From NCBI GenBank assembly GCA_050486105.1, contig JBJHCR010000014.1, forward strand, positions 1 to 39,817: a DNA stretch of 39,817 nt, read 5' to 3'. The stretch comes from JAEXNA01 sp050486105. GTDB lineage: Bacteria; Vulcanimicrobiota; Xenobia; Xenobiales; JADMJV01. The notes beneath the pieces were generated by a model, which saw only the letters and a program-made list of their open reading frames with translations, was not told the origin of the DNA and made no database searches. A program made the position numbers and the translations under genes. This document shows positions 33,083 to 39,817 of this stretch, piece after piece (within the stretch, counting starts at the first letter, position 1; every line of letters begins with the position of its first letter).

Positions 33083-34088
33083 TGAAATCGAAGTCTCCCA
33101 AAGTCGTAAGCTTGAACCAAAAAGGGGACAAGGTCAGGAGATCGCTTTTGAGCGCCTCAAATGCGTCGGTGATAGGCGGCACCGCCACCACCATCAGACG
33201 CTTTCCCCCTAACTGCTTTTGTCGCTCCAGCATCGCTTCCAGGCGCCGCCGCACTCGTTCAGGATGTTCGAGTTCTCCGAAGACTTTCACCGCCGGATGA
33301 TCCGGATAGTGTTCGTGGGCGGTGGCCGCATCCACATAGAGCCTGAGAGCGACCTCCTGACCAATGGCTCCCCGGATCTTCTCCCAGAGACTTGAAAGTT
33401 GGTCCGCCATGGCCACTTCAAGAATGACGGTGCGATGGGCAGGGCGAAAAGTTCTGACCTTCCGTCTAGGGCTTGCACGATCTTCAGAGAGAATGGTCGG
33501 TTCAGGCTCCTCAGCTTTGCTGAGTAGCTCATCTGGAGAGAGGTAGCCAATCTTGGTAAAACGCCAGGGCCTGGACCCAACATCCATGACAGTCTCAGGA
33601 ATGGAATAATGAGGCTCCTCCCAGTGGAGGACGTGACCCGCGGGCCCGCGTCCGTTCTTCTCAATTGTATCCATAGGCCGCCAAAACAGGGGGCCGTGAC
33701 GAGACAGTAGCTCCGCCAATAGGGGGTGGCGCGGACAACTCAGGCACAAGCGTCCGGCTCTCTTGGGTACGGCCACCTGGAGAGCGAAGGGGCCTGGCCA
33801 AAAAAAATTCAGGACCGGCTCTAAAGACTTGGGGTAGTACTGAGAATAGGTCGTCCAAGGGAATTCTGGCTGCTCATCCGTAGGGCCTGGAAACAAGAGA
33901 TGGAGTCGCTCAAGATCTTCAGGGGGCGAGGAGTTCTCACCTGGGTTGAGCCAGGGATGGCGAAACACCTCACCGCTTCGACGGCCGGCATTAAGCCAGA
34001 CGCTGTCCCCGTCCCTAAGAGCGGTCACTGCTCTATTGATAGCGCGCCGGAGAGTCCTGAGCTGTTGCTGCTGAGCCTTAGTGGTCAT
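33051..34088 (-). CDS. Divergent TsaC/Sua5-like (YrdC-fold) protein
   Basis: A 345-residue protein. Residues about 10-200 follow the YrdC/Sua5 plan in a worn form: AVTALRDGDSVWL in place of the usual start, the well-kept FFWPGPFALQVAVP (95-108), RLCLSCPRHPLLAELLSRHGPLFWRP, and a segment like the ST-V-D...G site (SIPETVMDVGSRPWRFTKIGYLS). Key lysine, Thr-Asp-Thr and Ser-Ala-Asn substrate residues of TsaC are missing, so threonylcarbamoyl-AMP synthesis is doubtful. The C-terminal 120 residues are unclear; MADQLSSLW...YVDAATAHEHYPDHPAVKVF weakly recalls a low-molecular-weight phosphatase without its cysteine loop. ATG 34088 has GAGGG upstream; GTG 34097, overlapping the rseP stop, is the alternative. 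Confidence 0.5.
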   Translation of the reverse strand: MTTKAQQQQLRTLRRAINRAVTALRDGDSVWLNAGRRSGEVFRHPWLNPGENSSPPEDLERLHLLFPGPTDEQPEFPWTTYSQYYPKSLEPVLNFFWPGPFALQVAVPKRAGRLCLSCPRHPLLAELLSRHGPLFWRPMDTIEKNGRGPAGHVLHWEEPHYSIPETVMDVGSRPWRFTKIGYLSPDELLSKAEEPEPTILSEDRASPRRKVRTFRPAHRTVILEVAMADQLSSLWEKIRGAIGQEVALRLYVDAATAHEHYPDHPAVKVFGELEHPERVRRRLEAMLERQKQLGGKRLMVVAVPPITDAFEALKSDLLTLSPFWFKLTTLGDFDFSEIWTKTSSS

Positions 34089-34093
34089 GGCCC

Positions 34094-35884
34094 TCACAAG
34101 ATGAAGAGCTGATCAGAGATCAGTCTCCTGACATCCCCGAACGAGACCACGATCACAAAGCAAAGCAAGACCATCAACCCCACCAAATGAACCTTGGCCT
34201 CCTTATCTGGGTCGACCGCCTTGCCTCTGAGGCCTTCAAGAAAAAGGAAGAACAGTCTCGCACCGTCGAGAGCAGGGAACGGAAGAAGATTGAATGCTCC
34301 AATAGCGGCGTTGAGCAAAGCCAGGAAAAAAAGAAATTGAACTACTCCACTGTCTGAAACCTGGTATATCAATTGCATGATTCCGATGGGCCCCTGCAGA
34401 TTCTCGACGATCTCTTTCCCGCTGTACTCGGAGCTTAGCCAAAGTCCGATCAGCATGAATGGGGCCTTCAGCATATCTGAAATCATGGAAAAAGGGGCCC
34501 GCAAGACTTCTCTTGTCCCCACTGGCGAAAGTTGAAGACCGAGCGCTCCAAGAGTTGGCTCCTCCAAAGGAGCCGGAAGAGTCACGGTTCTCAATTCCCC
34601 ATCGCGAAACAAGAGCAAGTCCAGCGGTCCGGAAGGGTCCACTCGATGCTGGATTTCCAAAGCGGGCTCGACGAGACTTCCAAAACCCAGACCGCTGTTT
34701 CCTATCACCCGAAAGTTTCCCACCCTCCAGATTTGGTCGCCCACCTCGACACCGGAACTCTCGGCGGGGCCGCCGGCGATCACCTGGCTGACGGTGCTGG
34801 TTGCGGCCGTTTCAAAGCGGATAGAAGAGACTCCGAAGAGAACTCCTATTTGACCCCTGGGGCGCTCGAAAGACTCGGAAAGGGAGAAGCTCACTTCATG
34901 GGAGTCAGGCGCAAGTAGGTCGACCACCAGACCTCCCGGCTCAAGTTCCAAGGTGTACTGATCGCCGGGCCCGAGGTCTTGGAGGTCGTTCACCAACTCT
35001 GCCCGCTTGGGGGAAGTGACCTTCAGCCCAACCAGATCCGGTCTTGAAGCCGAGGAATGAATAGTCAAGCTGTCATCGTCATCCACCCGAAAAACTTCGC
35101 GACCGACGGCCAACAGTGGACGAATGGATAGCTCTTCCTCACCACCACCTCGCTTTGCAATCCTTAGAAGAAATGGGGTGCCCTGCTGCTCACCAATAGC
35201 TAAGTAAGCTTCCCGATCGGTCTCCAGTGCTTGTCCCTGGACAGACAAGATCCGATCTCCGCTCTTGAGGCCACTCTCGGAAGCCGGAGCCTCTTCCCTG
35301 ACTTGGGATAGTACCGGGGCCCAACCGTTGAAGAACGACCCTATTCCAACGAAGGGCCCAAGGACCCAAAGGATCGCTATGGTGGCGGCGAAGTTCATAA
35401 GCACTCCGCCGCTGATGACCAAGAACCGAGCGAGCAGACTCTTGTCGTGAAAGTTCCCTTCCACCGATCTCAAGGTAGGGAAAACTTCGGCCCGAGCCCA
35501 GGCGACTTGACCTCGAACATCGCTCCAATTTTCCGTTCGTTCGGCTTCTGGGATGTGGTCGAGATGCTCCAGCAGCTGATCTCGAGAAGCCGGAAACTCG
35601 GCATCCCCCAGGTAGAGGTGAACGGACTGAGACCAGGGATCCATCCCTCTTTGACCCGGCTCCTCTCCGTTCATCAGAACGTAACCACCCAGGGGAAACA
35701 ATCGAACGGCAAACTCTGTGCCTCGCCACTTATGTCCAAAAAGTGCTGGACCGAAGCCCAAGGCAAACTGAGGGCATCGAATATCCACGGCCCTGGCCGT
35801 AACAAAGTGACCCATCTCATGAATGAAGATGATAAAGCCAAAAGCCAGAACTACGGCCAAGATACCGAAGATAAAGGTCAGCAA
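34094..35884 (-). CDS. rseP: Site-2 intramembrane zinc protease RseP
   Basis: A 596-residue integral membrane protease. The zinc motif HEMGH is at 22-26 in the first TM helix, the second motif NLLPFPALDGARL near the C-terminus. Two PDZ domains lie between, starting near VLSQVREEAPASESGLKSGD (191) and STVSQVIAGGPAESSGVEVGD. Members cleave anti-sigma factors or remnant signal peptides in the membrane. It is about 150 residues longer than E. coli RseP: an unusual insertion at about 78-145, rich in acidic residues and Trp, follows the membrane-reentrant loop, and the region between the PDZ domains is also enlarged. The place after dxr is the conserved one. Confidence 0.93.
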   Translation of the reverse strand: MLTFIFGILAVVLAFGFIIFIHEMGHFVTARAVDIRCPQFALGFGPALFGHKWRGTEFAVRLFPLGGYVLMNGEEPGQRGMDPWSQSVHLYLGDAEFPASRDQLLEHLDHIPEAERTENWSDVRGQVAWARAEVFPTLRSVEGNFHDKSLLARFLVISGGVLMNFAATIAILWVLGPFVGIGSFFNGWAPVLSQVREEAPASESGLKSGDRILSVQGQALETDREAYLAIGEQQGTPFLLRIAKRGGGEEELSIRPLLAVGREVFRVDDDDSLTIHSSASRPDLVGLKVTSPKRAELVNDLQDLGPGDQYTLELEPGGLVVDLLAPDSHEVSFSLSESFERPRGQIGVLFGVSSIRFETAATSTVSQVIAGGPAESSGVEVGDQIWRVGNFRVIGNSGLGFGSLVEPALEIQHRVDPSGPLDLLLFRDGELRTVTLPAPLEEPTLGALGLQLSPVGTREVLRAPFSMISDMLKAPFMLIGLWLSSEYSGKEIVENLQGPIGIMQLIYQVSDSGVVQFLFFLALLNAAIGAFNLLPFPALDGARLFFLFLEGLRGKAVDPDKEAKVHLVGLMVLLCFVIVVSFGDVRRLISDQLFIL

Positions 35885-35941
35885 GGCGATGGTCCTCCCA
35901 AGACGGGACCTCTAAGGAGCAGCCTCATACAGAGGTTTACT

Positions 35942-37108
35942 TCAAGCCTTGGTACTGCTGGCACGACCGACCTCTCGAGCCCGACTTCGGGCCCAGTCAT
36001 CGGTGCCTAAAAGGTCGTCGAGAGAAGGGGCCGAGACTGGGGAGTGCTCAGCCATCACTCGCTCTAGCACCTTCGGGATCTCCATGAACCCTATGCGGCT
36101 GTTCAAGAAGAGCTCCACCGCAACCTCGTTGGCAGCGTTGAGAACGGCAGGCATAGTCCCTCCCGCTCTTCCCGCAGCATAAGCCAGGTCAAGGCACGGG
36201 AAATCTTTCAGGCGAGGGGCTTCGAAAGTTAAGCCCTGCATGAGATCGAGAGTGAGTTTTTCCCACTGAGGTGGAATCCTCTCAGGATAGGCCAGAGCGT
36301 AGGAGATCGGAGTCCGCATATCCGGTGGCCCGATCTGAGCCAGCACCGAACCATCACAAAATTCTACCATGGAGTGAACAATGGACTGAGGGTGAACCCA
36401 AACCTCGATCTGATCCAGGGAGAGAGAGAAGAGATGGTGGGCCTCTAGGACCTCGAAGCCCTTGTTCATGAGGGTCGCGGAGTCGATGGTGATCTTGGCG
36501 CCCATAACCCAGGTCGGATGCTTCAGGGCCTCTTGGGAAGTCGCCTTACTTAAACGCTCGGAGTCCCATTCACGAAAGGGTCCACCAGAGGCCGTCAAGA
36601 TGATCCGTGACACGGACTTGAGGTCTTCTCCGCTGACACATTGGAAAACGGCTGAATGTTCGGAGTCCACCGGAAGAAGGCGCACTTTTTTCTTTTCTAC
36701 CGCCTTGGTCAAAACCTCGCCGCCAACTACCAAAGCTTCCTTGTTGGCCAGGGCCACGTCTCTCCCGGCTTCCACAGCCCTCAGCGTCGGGACCAAACCA
36801 GCCATCCCCACCATGGAGGACAAAACCAGTTCTGCATCCCCCCAAGCCGCGATTTTTTCGATGCCTTTCTTGCCGGACAGAACCACGACCGAACTGTCCT
36901 GCAATTCTTCCTGTGCGCGAAAAGCCGCTTCTTCGTCCAACAAGGCTATAGCACTCACGCCAAACTCTCTGGCTTGTCGGACCAACCTCTGCCACGACTT
37001 CTTGGCAGCAAGGGCGACTATAGAGAAGCGGTCCGGATGTTTCCTGACCACATCGAGGGCTTGTGTTCCTATGGATCCTGTGGACCCTAAAATTACCAGC
37101 TTTTTCAT
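35942..37108 (-). CDS. dxr: 1-deoxy-D-xylulose 5-phosphate reductoisomerase
   Basis: A 388-residue NADPH enzyme making MEP, the committed step of the non-mevalonate isoprenoid pathway that supplies undecaprenyl chains. NADPH loop GSTGSIG is at 8-14. Active-site segments LPVDSEHSAVFQC, LTASGGPFR, TIDSATLMNKGFEVLEA and HPQSIVHSMVEF are intact. ATG 37108 overlaps the cdsA stop (ATGA). A 57-base gap precedes rseP. Confidence 0.96.
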   Translation of the reverse strand: MKKLVILGSTGSIGTQALDVVRKHPDRFSIVALAAKKSWQRLVRQAREFGVSAIALLDEEAAFRAQEELQDSSVVVLSGKKGIEKIAAWGDAELVLSSMVGMAGLVPTLRAVEAGRDVALANKEALVVGGEVLTKAVEKKKVRLLPVDSEHSAVFQCVSGEDLKSVSRIILTASGGPFREWDSERLSKATSQEALKHPTWVMGAKITIDSATLMNKGFEVLEAHHLFSLSLDQIEVWVHPQSIVHSMVEFCDGSVLAQIGPPDMRTPISYALAYPERIPPQWEKLTLDLMQGLTFEAPRLKDFPCLDLAYAAGRAGGTMPAVLNAANEVAVELFLNSRIGFMEIPKVLERVMAEHSPVSAPSLDDLLGTDDWARSRAREVGRASSTKA

Positions 37109-37941
37109 AACATTATCAGCACGGCATAAAGATAAAACATTGGAGCGGCAAAGGCAAGGGAGTCGAATCTATCTAAAACCCCACCGTGACCTGCCAAGAC
37201 CTGCCCGGAATCCTTTACGCCAACGTCGCGCTTTAGGGAAGATTCGAACAGGTCGCCGAACTGACCTGCGATCGCCACCAAGACGGCGGTGGCCGCACAG
37301 TGAGCTAGCGGCAGGCCAAGATGCCACCCTAGAATTAAACAAGCCAGCACCGCCCAAATCAGCCCGCCGAGAGAACCCTCTACCGTCTTCTTGGGAGAGA
37401 CCCTGGGATAGAGCTTAGTTCGCCCAAACTTTCGACCCACAAAGTATCCTCCCATATCAGTGAAAGCCGAAGCCACGATCAACAAAGTGATTAGTGCAGC
37501 CCCGTCGGGGAACTTCCTCAGCAAGACAAGAAAAGAAAACATCCAACCCACGTAGAGTACACCCAACAGCGTGGTGGCACAATCGAGCAGCGGAGACACC
37601 CTTTCGTGCGGCCTGAGCAAGAGCACCGTGAACGAGGCCACGGTTCCGAAAAGAAGAGTTTGATTCAGAGCTGACTCCCCCCCCCAAAGCGCTGCAGCGA
37701 TCAAGGCGACGGTGAACAGCGCTCCGGTCTTTCGTCCGGGGCGAACGCCCTTGCGCTCAGCGAATCGGTAAAACTCATTGAGTCCAATGAGGGCGAAGAC
37801 CACCACTAAAGCCACAAAGGGATAGAGCCCTAGCCAAATGACATAGAGGCTGACGGAAGAGAGCGCTATGCCGGTCAAAACGCGCTGAGTCAGCTCGCTT
37901 CGCCTTGACACACCGGGCGGAGGGGAACCATTAGGAGTCAT
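37105..37941 (-). CDS. cdsA: Phosphatidate cytidylyltransferase
   Basis: A 278-residue membrane enzyme, about seven to eight TM helices, making CDP-diacylglycerol from phosphatidate and CTP. The family signature SSLKRDVGVKDSGQ...HGGVLDRFDS is near the C-terminus. ATG 37941 overlaps the last 11 bases of uppS. It supplies the precursor for phospholipids including cardiolipin. Confidence 0.95.
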   Translation of the reverse strand: MTPNGSPPPGVSRRSELTQRVLTGIALSSVSLYVIWLGLYPFVALVVVFALIGLNEFYRFAERKGVRPGRKTGALFTVALIAAALWGGESALNQTLLFGTVASFTVLLLRPHERVSPLLDCATTLLGVLYVGWMFSFLVLLRKFPDGAALITLLIVASAFTDMGGYFVGRKFGRTKLYPRVSPKKTVEGSLGGLIWAVLACLILGWHLGLPLAHCAATAVLVAIAGQFGDLFESSLKRDVGVKDSGQVLAGHGGVLDRFDSLAFAAPMFYLYAVLIML

Positions 37942-38653
37942 TTGTCATCCCTCCACCATAGCGTCTGTCTCTCTGGCGATACTCTTGCAAAGCCTTGTCG
38001 AGGAGAGCGCGATCAACATCGGGCCATAGAGCATCCGTGAAGAACAATTCTGTATAGGCCGCTTGCCAAAGCAAAAAATTGGACATGCGCAACTCCCCAC
38101 TGGTCCGAATCATCAGGTCGGGATCTGGCTGCCCTGCAGTGTAGAGATATCGTTCGATATCCTCTGAAGAAACCTGCTCTGGATCCAAGCCCTGGTCTGT
38201 CACTCGCCGAGCAATTTGCCTCATGGCCTCTACCAACTCTTCTCGTGAGCCATAGTTCACCGCGAGATTCAGAGTCATGGCCGTGTTGTGCTCGGTCGCT
38301 TGCTCGGTTTTCCAAAATTCCCGCTTCACCTGCACGGGGAGTTCTTCAATGTTGCCGATAAGGCGAAAGCGAATCCCGGTTCGAACCAACTTCTCCCGTT
38401 CTCGAAGGGCGTACTTCTCAAACAACTGCATGAGAATCGCGATCTCCTTGGGGCTTCGCCTCCAGTTCTCAGCAGAAAAGGCATAGGCAGTGAGGACTTC
38501 CACACCGAGCTCTCGGCAAGCCTCAAGCATGCGGCGGAAGGATCGAACTCCGGCACGATGGCCAAACACGGTGGGCAGGCGCCGAACTTTGGCCCAGCGT
38601 CTATTGCCATCCATGATCACCGCGATATGCCGCGGTAGCCCAAGGTCTCTCAC
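37931..38653 (-). CDS. uppS: Undecaprenyl diphosphate synthase (cis-prenyltransferase)
   Basis: A 240-residue enzyme extending farnesyl diphosphate to the C55 carrier used by MraY. The catalytic motif HIAVIMDGNRRWAK (9-22) has the essential D15, and FGHRAGV, LNLAVNYGSREEL and DLMIRTSGELRMSNFLLWQ complete the active site. GTG 38653 is the chosen start. It overlaps cdsA downstream. Confidence 0.95.
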   Translation of the reverse strand: MRDLGLPRHIAVIMDGNRRWAKVRRLPTVFGHRAGVRSFRRMLEACRELGVEVLTAYAFSAENWRRSPKEIAILMQLFEKYALREREKLVRTGIRFRLIGNIEELPVQVKREFWKTEQATEHNTAMTLNLAVNYGSREELVEAMRQIARRVTDQGLDPEQVSSEDIERYLYTAGQPDPDLMIRTSGELRMSNFLLWQAAYTELFFTDALWPDVDRALLDKALQEYRQRDRRYGGGMTNDS

Positions 38654-38667
38654 TACGCGCGACTCAA

Positions 38668-38880
38668 TCAGCCGTTCTTTCGACGGGGGAACGAACCGTA
38701 CTGCTCATAAGCGAGGACAACTAAGACAGCCTCTCCCCGCTGTCGAACCGACACCACCCTCAACGAACCTCGACCGTAAGAGAACCCGGTTGGTCTGGTG
38801 ACCAAAATACGGATAGGCTTTGCGGAGTCGGCCCAAAGTCCAAGTAGGTCTCGATAATGAACTCCGAGCCAAGGCGACAA
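38668..38880 (-). CDS. Conserved-looking small protein between frr and uppS
   Basis: A 70-residue frame from TTG 38880, starting six bases after the frr stop and ending 14 bases before uppS. The product has a helix-like start (SPWLGVHYRDLLGLW) and then strands PIRILVTRPTG, SLRVVSVRQ and AVLVVLAYEQYG. This looks like a compact beta domain, and I recall similar short ORFs at this place in some Firmicutes, though I cannot name a family. A longer version from an ATG inside frr (38922) is possible. Operon position and spacing argue that it is real. Confidence 0.55.
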   Translation of the reverse strand: MSPWLGVHYRDLLGLWADSAKPIRILVTRPTGFSYGRGSLRVVSVRQRGEAVLVVLAYEQYGSFPRRKNG

Positions 38881-38885
38881 ACCCG

Positions 38886-39431
38886 CTAAACTTCCATGAT
38901 CTCCTTCTCTTTGTTGTCGCAAGCTTTATCAACCTTATCCGTGAATTTGTCAGTCATTTTTTGCACCTCATCTTGAAGTCGCTTTTCCTGGTCTTCGGGA
39001 AGGCCGGCTTTCTTGACCTCTTCTAGAGCATCGCGACGCACTTGGCGAATGGAGACCTTGGCCTCCTCGGACTTTGACTTCACCACTTTGACAAAGTCTT
39101 TTCGACGCTCTTCCGTGAGGGGCGGCATGTTGAGCCGAATGATATTGCCATCATTATTGGGGGTAACACCGATGTTCGCCATATGGATAGCCCGTTCGAT
39201 GGAGGACAGGTTCCCTTTATCGAAGGGCTGAATAACTAGGGTCCTCGCCTCCGGCACGGAAATGGTTGCGACCTGAGACATCGGCATTTCCGAGCCGTAG
39301 GCTTCGACCGAAATCTTATCCACCAAAGCTGGCGTAGCTCTCCCGGACCGAATTCGACCGAACTCTCTCCCCAATGCCTCCAAAGCGTTCTGCATTCGCT
39401 CTTCAAAAGGAGCAAAATCCACAGTATCCAT
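38886..39431 (-). CDS. frr: Ribosome recycling factor
   Basis: A 181-residue protein that splits post-termination ribosomes with EF-G. It has the family pattern: FGRIRSGRATPALVDKISVEAYG, PEARTLVIQPFDKGNLSSIERAI, GNIIRLNMPPLTEERRKDFVK, and a C-terminal helix of charged residues ending DKACDNKEKEIMEV. ATG 39431 overlaps the pyrH stop by one base (TAATG). Length is normal. Confidence 0.96.
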   Translation of the reverse strand: MDTVDFAPFEERMQNALEALGREFGRIRSGRATPALVDKISVEAYGSEMPMSQVATISVPEARTLVIQPFDKGNLSSIERAIHMANIGVTPNNDGNIIRLNMPPLTEERRKDFVKVVKSKSEEAKVSIRQVRRDALEEVKKAGLPEDQEKRLQDEVQKMTDKFTDKVDKACDNKEKEIMEV

Positions 39432-39817
39432 TAGTCCATAGCCTCCTTGACTTGAGTTCCGATCTTCTCACCCGAGACAATACGTCTGATATTGCCTTCT
39501 TCGGTGATGTCAAAAACATTGATTGCCATACCGTTGTCCATACAAAGAGAGACCGCCGTTGAATCCATCACTTTCAACCCTCGCCTCAGCACTTCGATAT
39601 AGGTCAACTCTTGAAACTTCTTTGCTTGGGGATTCAACTCGGGGTCCCCATCGTAAACCCCATCAACCTTGGTTCCCTTAAAAAGGGCATCCGCTCCGAT
39701 TTCCAGACCCCTCAGCGCAGCCGCTGAATCCGTAGTGAAGTACGGACTTCCGGTTCCTCCAGCGAAAATAACGATCCGCCCTTTTTCTAGATGCCTGACG
39801 GCTTTGCGCCGAATGAA
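39431..39817 (-). CDS. pyrH: UMP kinase (5' end beyond window)
   Basis: The last 128 residues of UMP kinase; the start is outside the window. FAGGTGSPYFTTDSAAALR, the KGTKVDGVYDGDP segment and a C-terminal MDSTAVSLCMDNGMAINVFD are diagnostic of bacterial PyrH, which makes UDP and is a hexamer regulated by GTP and UTP. It leads the conserved pyrH-frr-uppS series and is coupled to frr. Confidence 0.95.
   Translation of the reverse strand, partial: FIRRKAVRHLEKGRIVIFAGGTGSPYFTTDSAAALRGLEIGADALFKGTKVDGVYDGDPELNPQAKKFQELTYIEVLRRGLKVMDSTAVSLCMDNGMAINVFDITEEGNIRRIVSGEKIGTQVKEAMD

Noticed and set aside
36462..37418. 318-residue open frame on the plus strand
   Set aside because: It lies antisense to dxr and cdsA, both unambiguous, has no ribosome site and has composition of a shadow frame.

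Overview
The window looks like chromosomal DNA of a free-living bacterium of roughly 55% GC (estimated by eye) that makes meso-diaminopimelate-type peptidoglycan: MurE carries the DNPRSEDP signature. It has a full division and cell-wall cluster headed by mraZ, plus the DUF881 and DUF1290 genes that are usual in Firmicutes, Actinobacteria and several uncultured phyla. GTG and TTG starts are common and genes are tightly coupled, often by 4-base ATGA or GTGA overlaps. I cannot name the phylum from this sequence alone.

Bases 1-4.1 kb (minus strand) hold a likely peptide or natural-product operon: a radical SAM/SPASM protein, a PGM1-type ATP-grasp ligase, a nucleoside deaminase, and an O-methyltransferase cut by the window edge. 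A lone membrane-anchored protein is read divergently at 4.3-4.75 kb. Bases 4.8-10.0 kb (minus) form a compact membrane operon: a two-copy DUF4178 zinc-ribbon membrane protein, a 53-residue signal/TM peptide, a multi-TM spermidine-synthase-like aminopropyltransferase, and an exported FAD amine oxidase with both Tat and lipobox signals. A 781-residue phospholipase-D-like protein is read divergently at 10.2-12.5 kb.

Bases 12.5-15.1 kb are mixed. They hold a small SFPASDPP-motif protein, a group II intron 3'-end remnant lying just past the terminator of the initiator tRNA, the tRNA itself with a near-perfect promoter, a sugar-nucleotide epimerase and a zinc metallopeptidase.

Bases 15.1-32.0 kb (minus) are the dcw cluster, in transcription order mraZ, rsmH, ftsL, ftsI, a 73-residue ORF, murE, murF, mraY, murD, ftsW, murG, murC, ftsQ, DUF881, DUF1290. 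A consensus promoter overlapped by three 10-base-period MraZ boxes starts it. The cluster is broken in two places, before murE and before ftsQ, by related non-coding leader elements of about 150-175 nt that share a 24-base block (23 identical) and an aligned 34-base block (27 identical). This repeated leader RNA is the most novel-looking signal here. murB, ddl, ftsA and ftsZ are not in the window.

Bases 32.3-39.8 kb (minus) are the conserved pyrH-frr-uppS-cdsA-dxr-rseP series, with an extra 70-residue ORF between frr and uppS. It ends in a degenerate TsaC/Sua5-like gene and a biotin-protein ligase. These genes supply undecaprenyl phosphate, isoprenoid precursors and phospholipid, which feed the envelope synthesis encoded next door.
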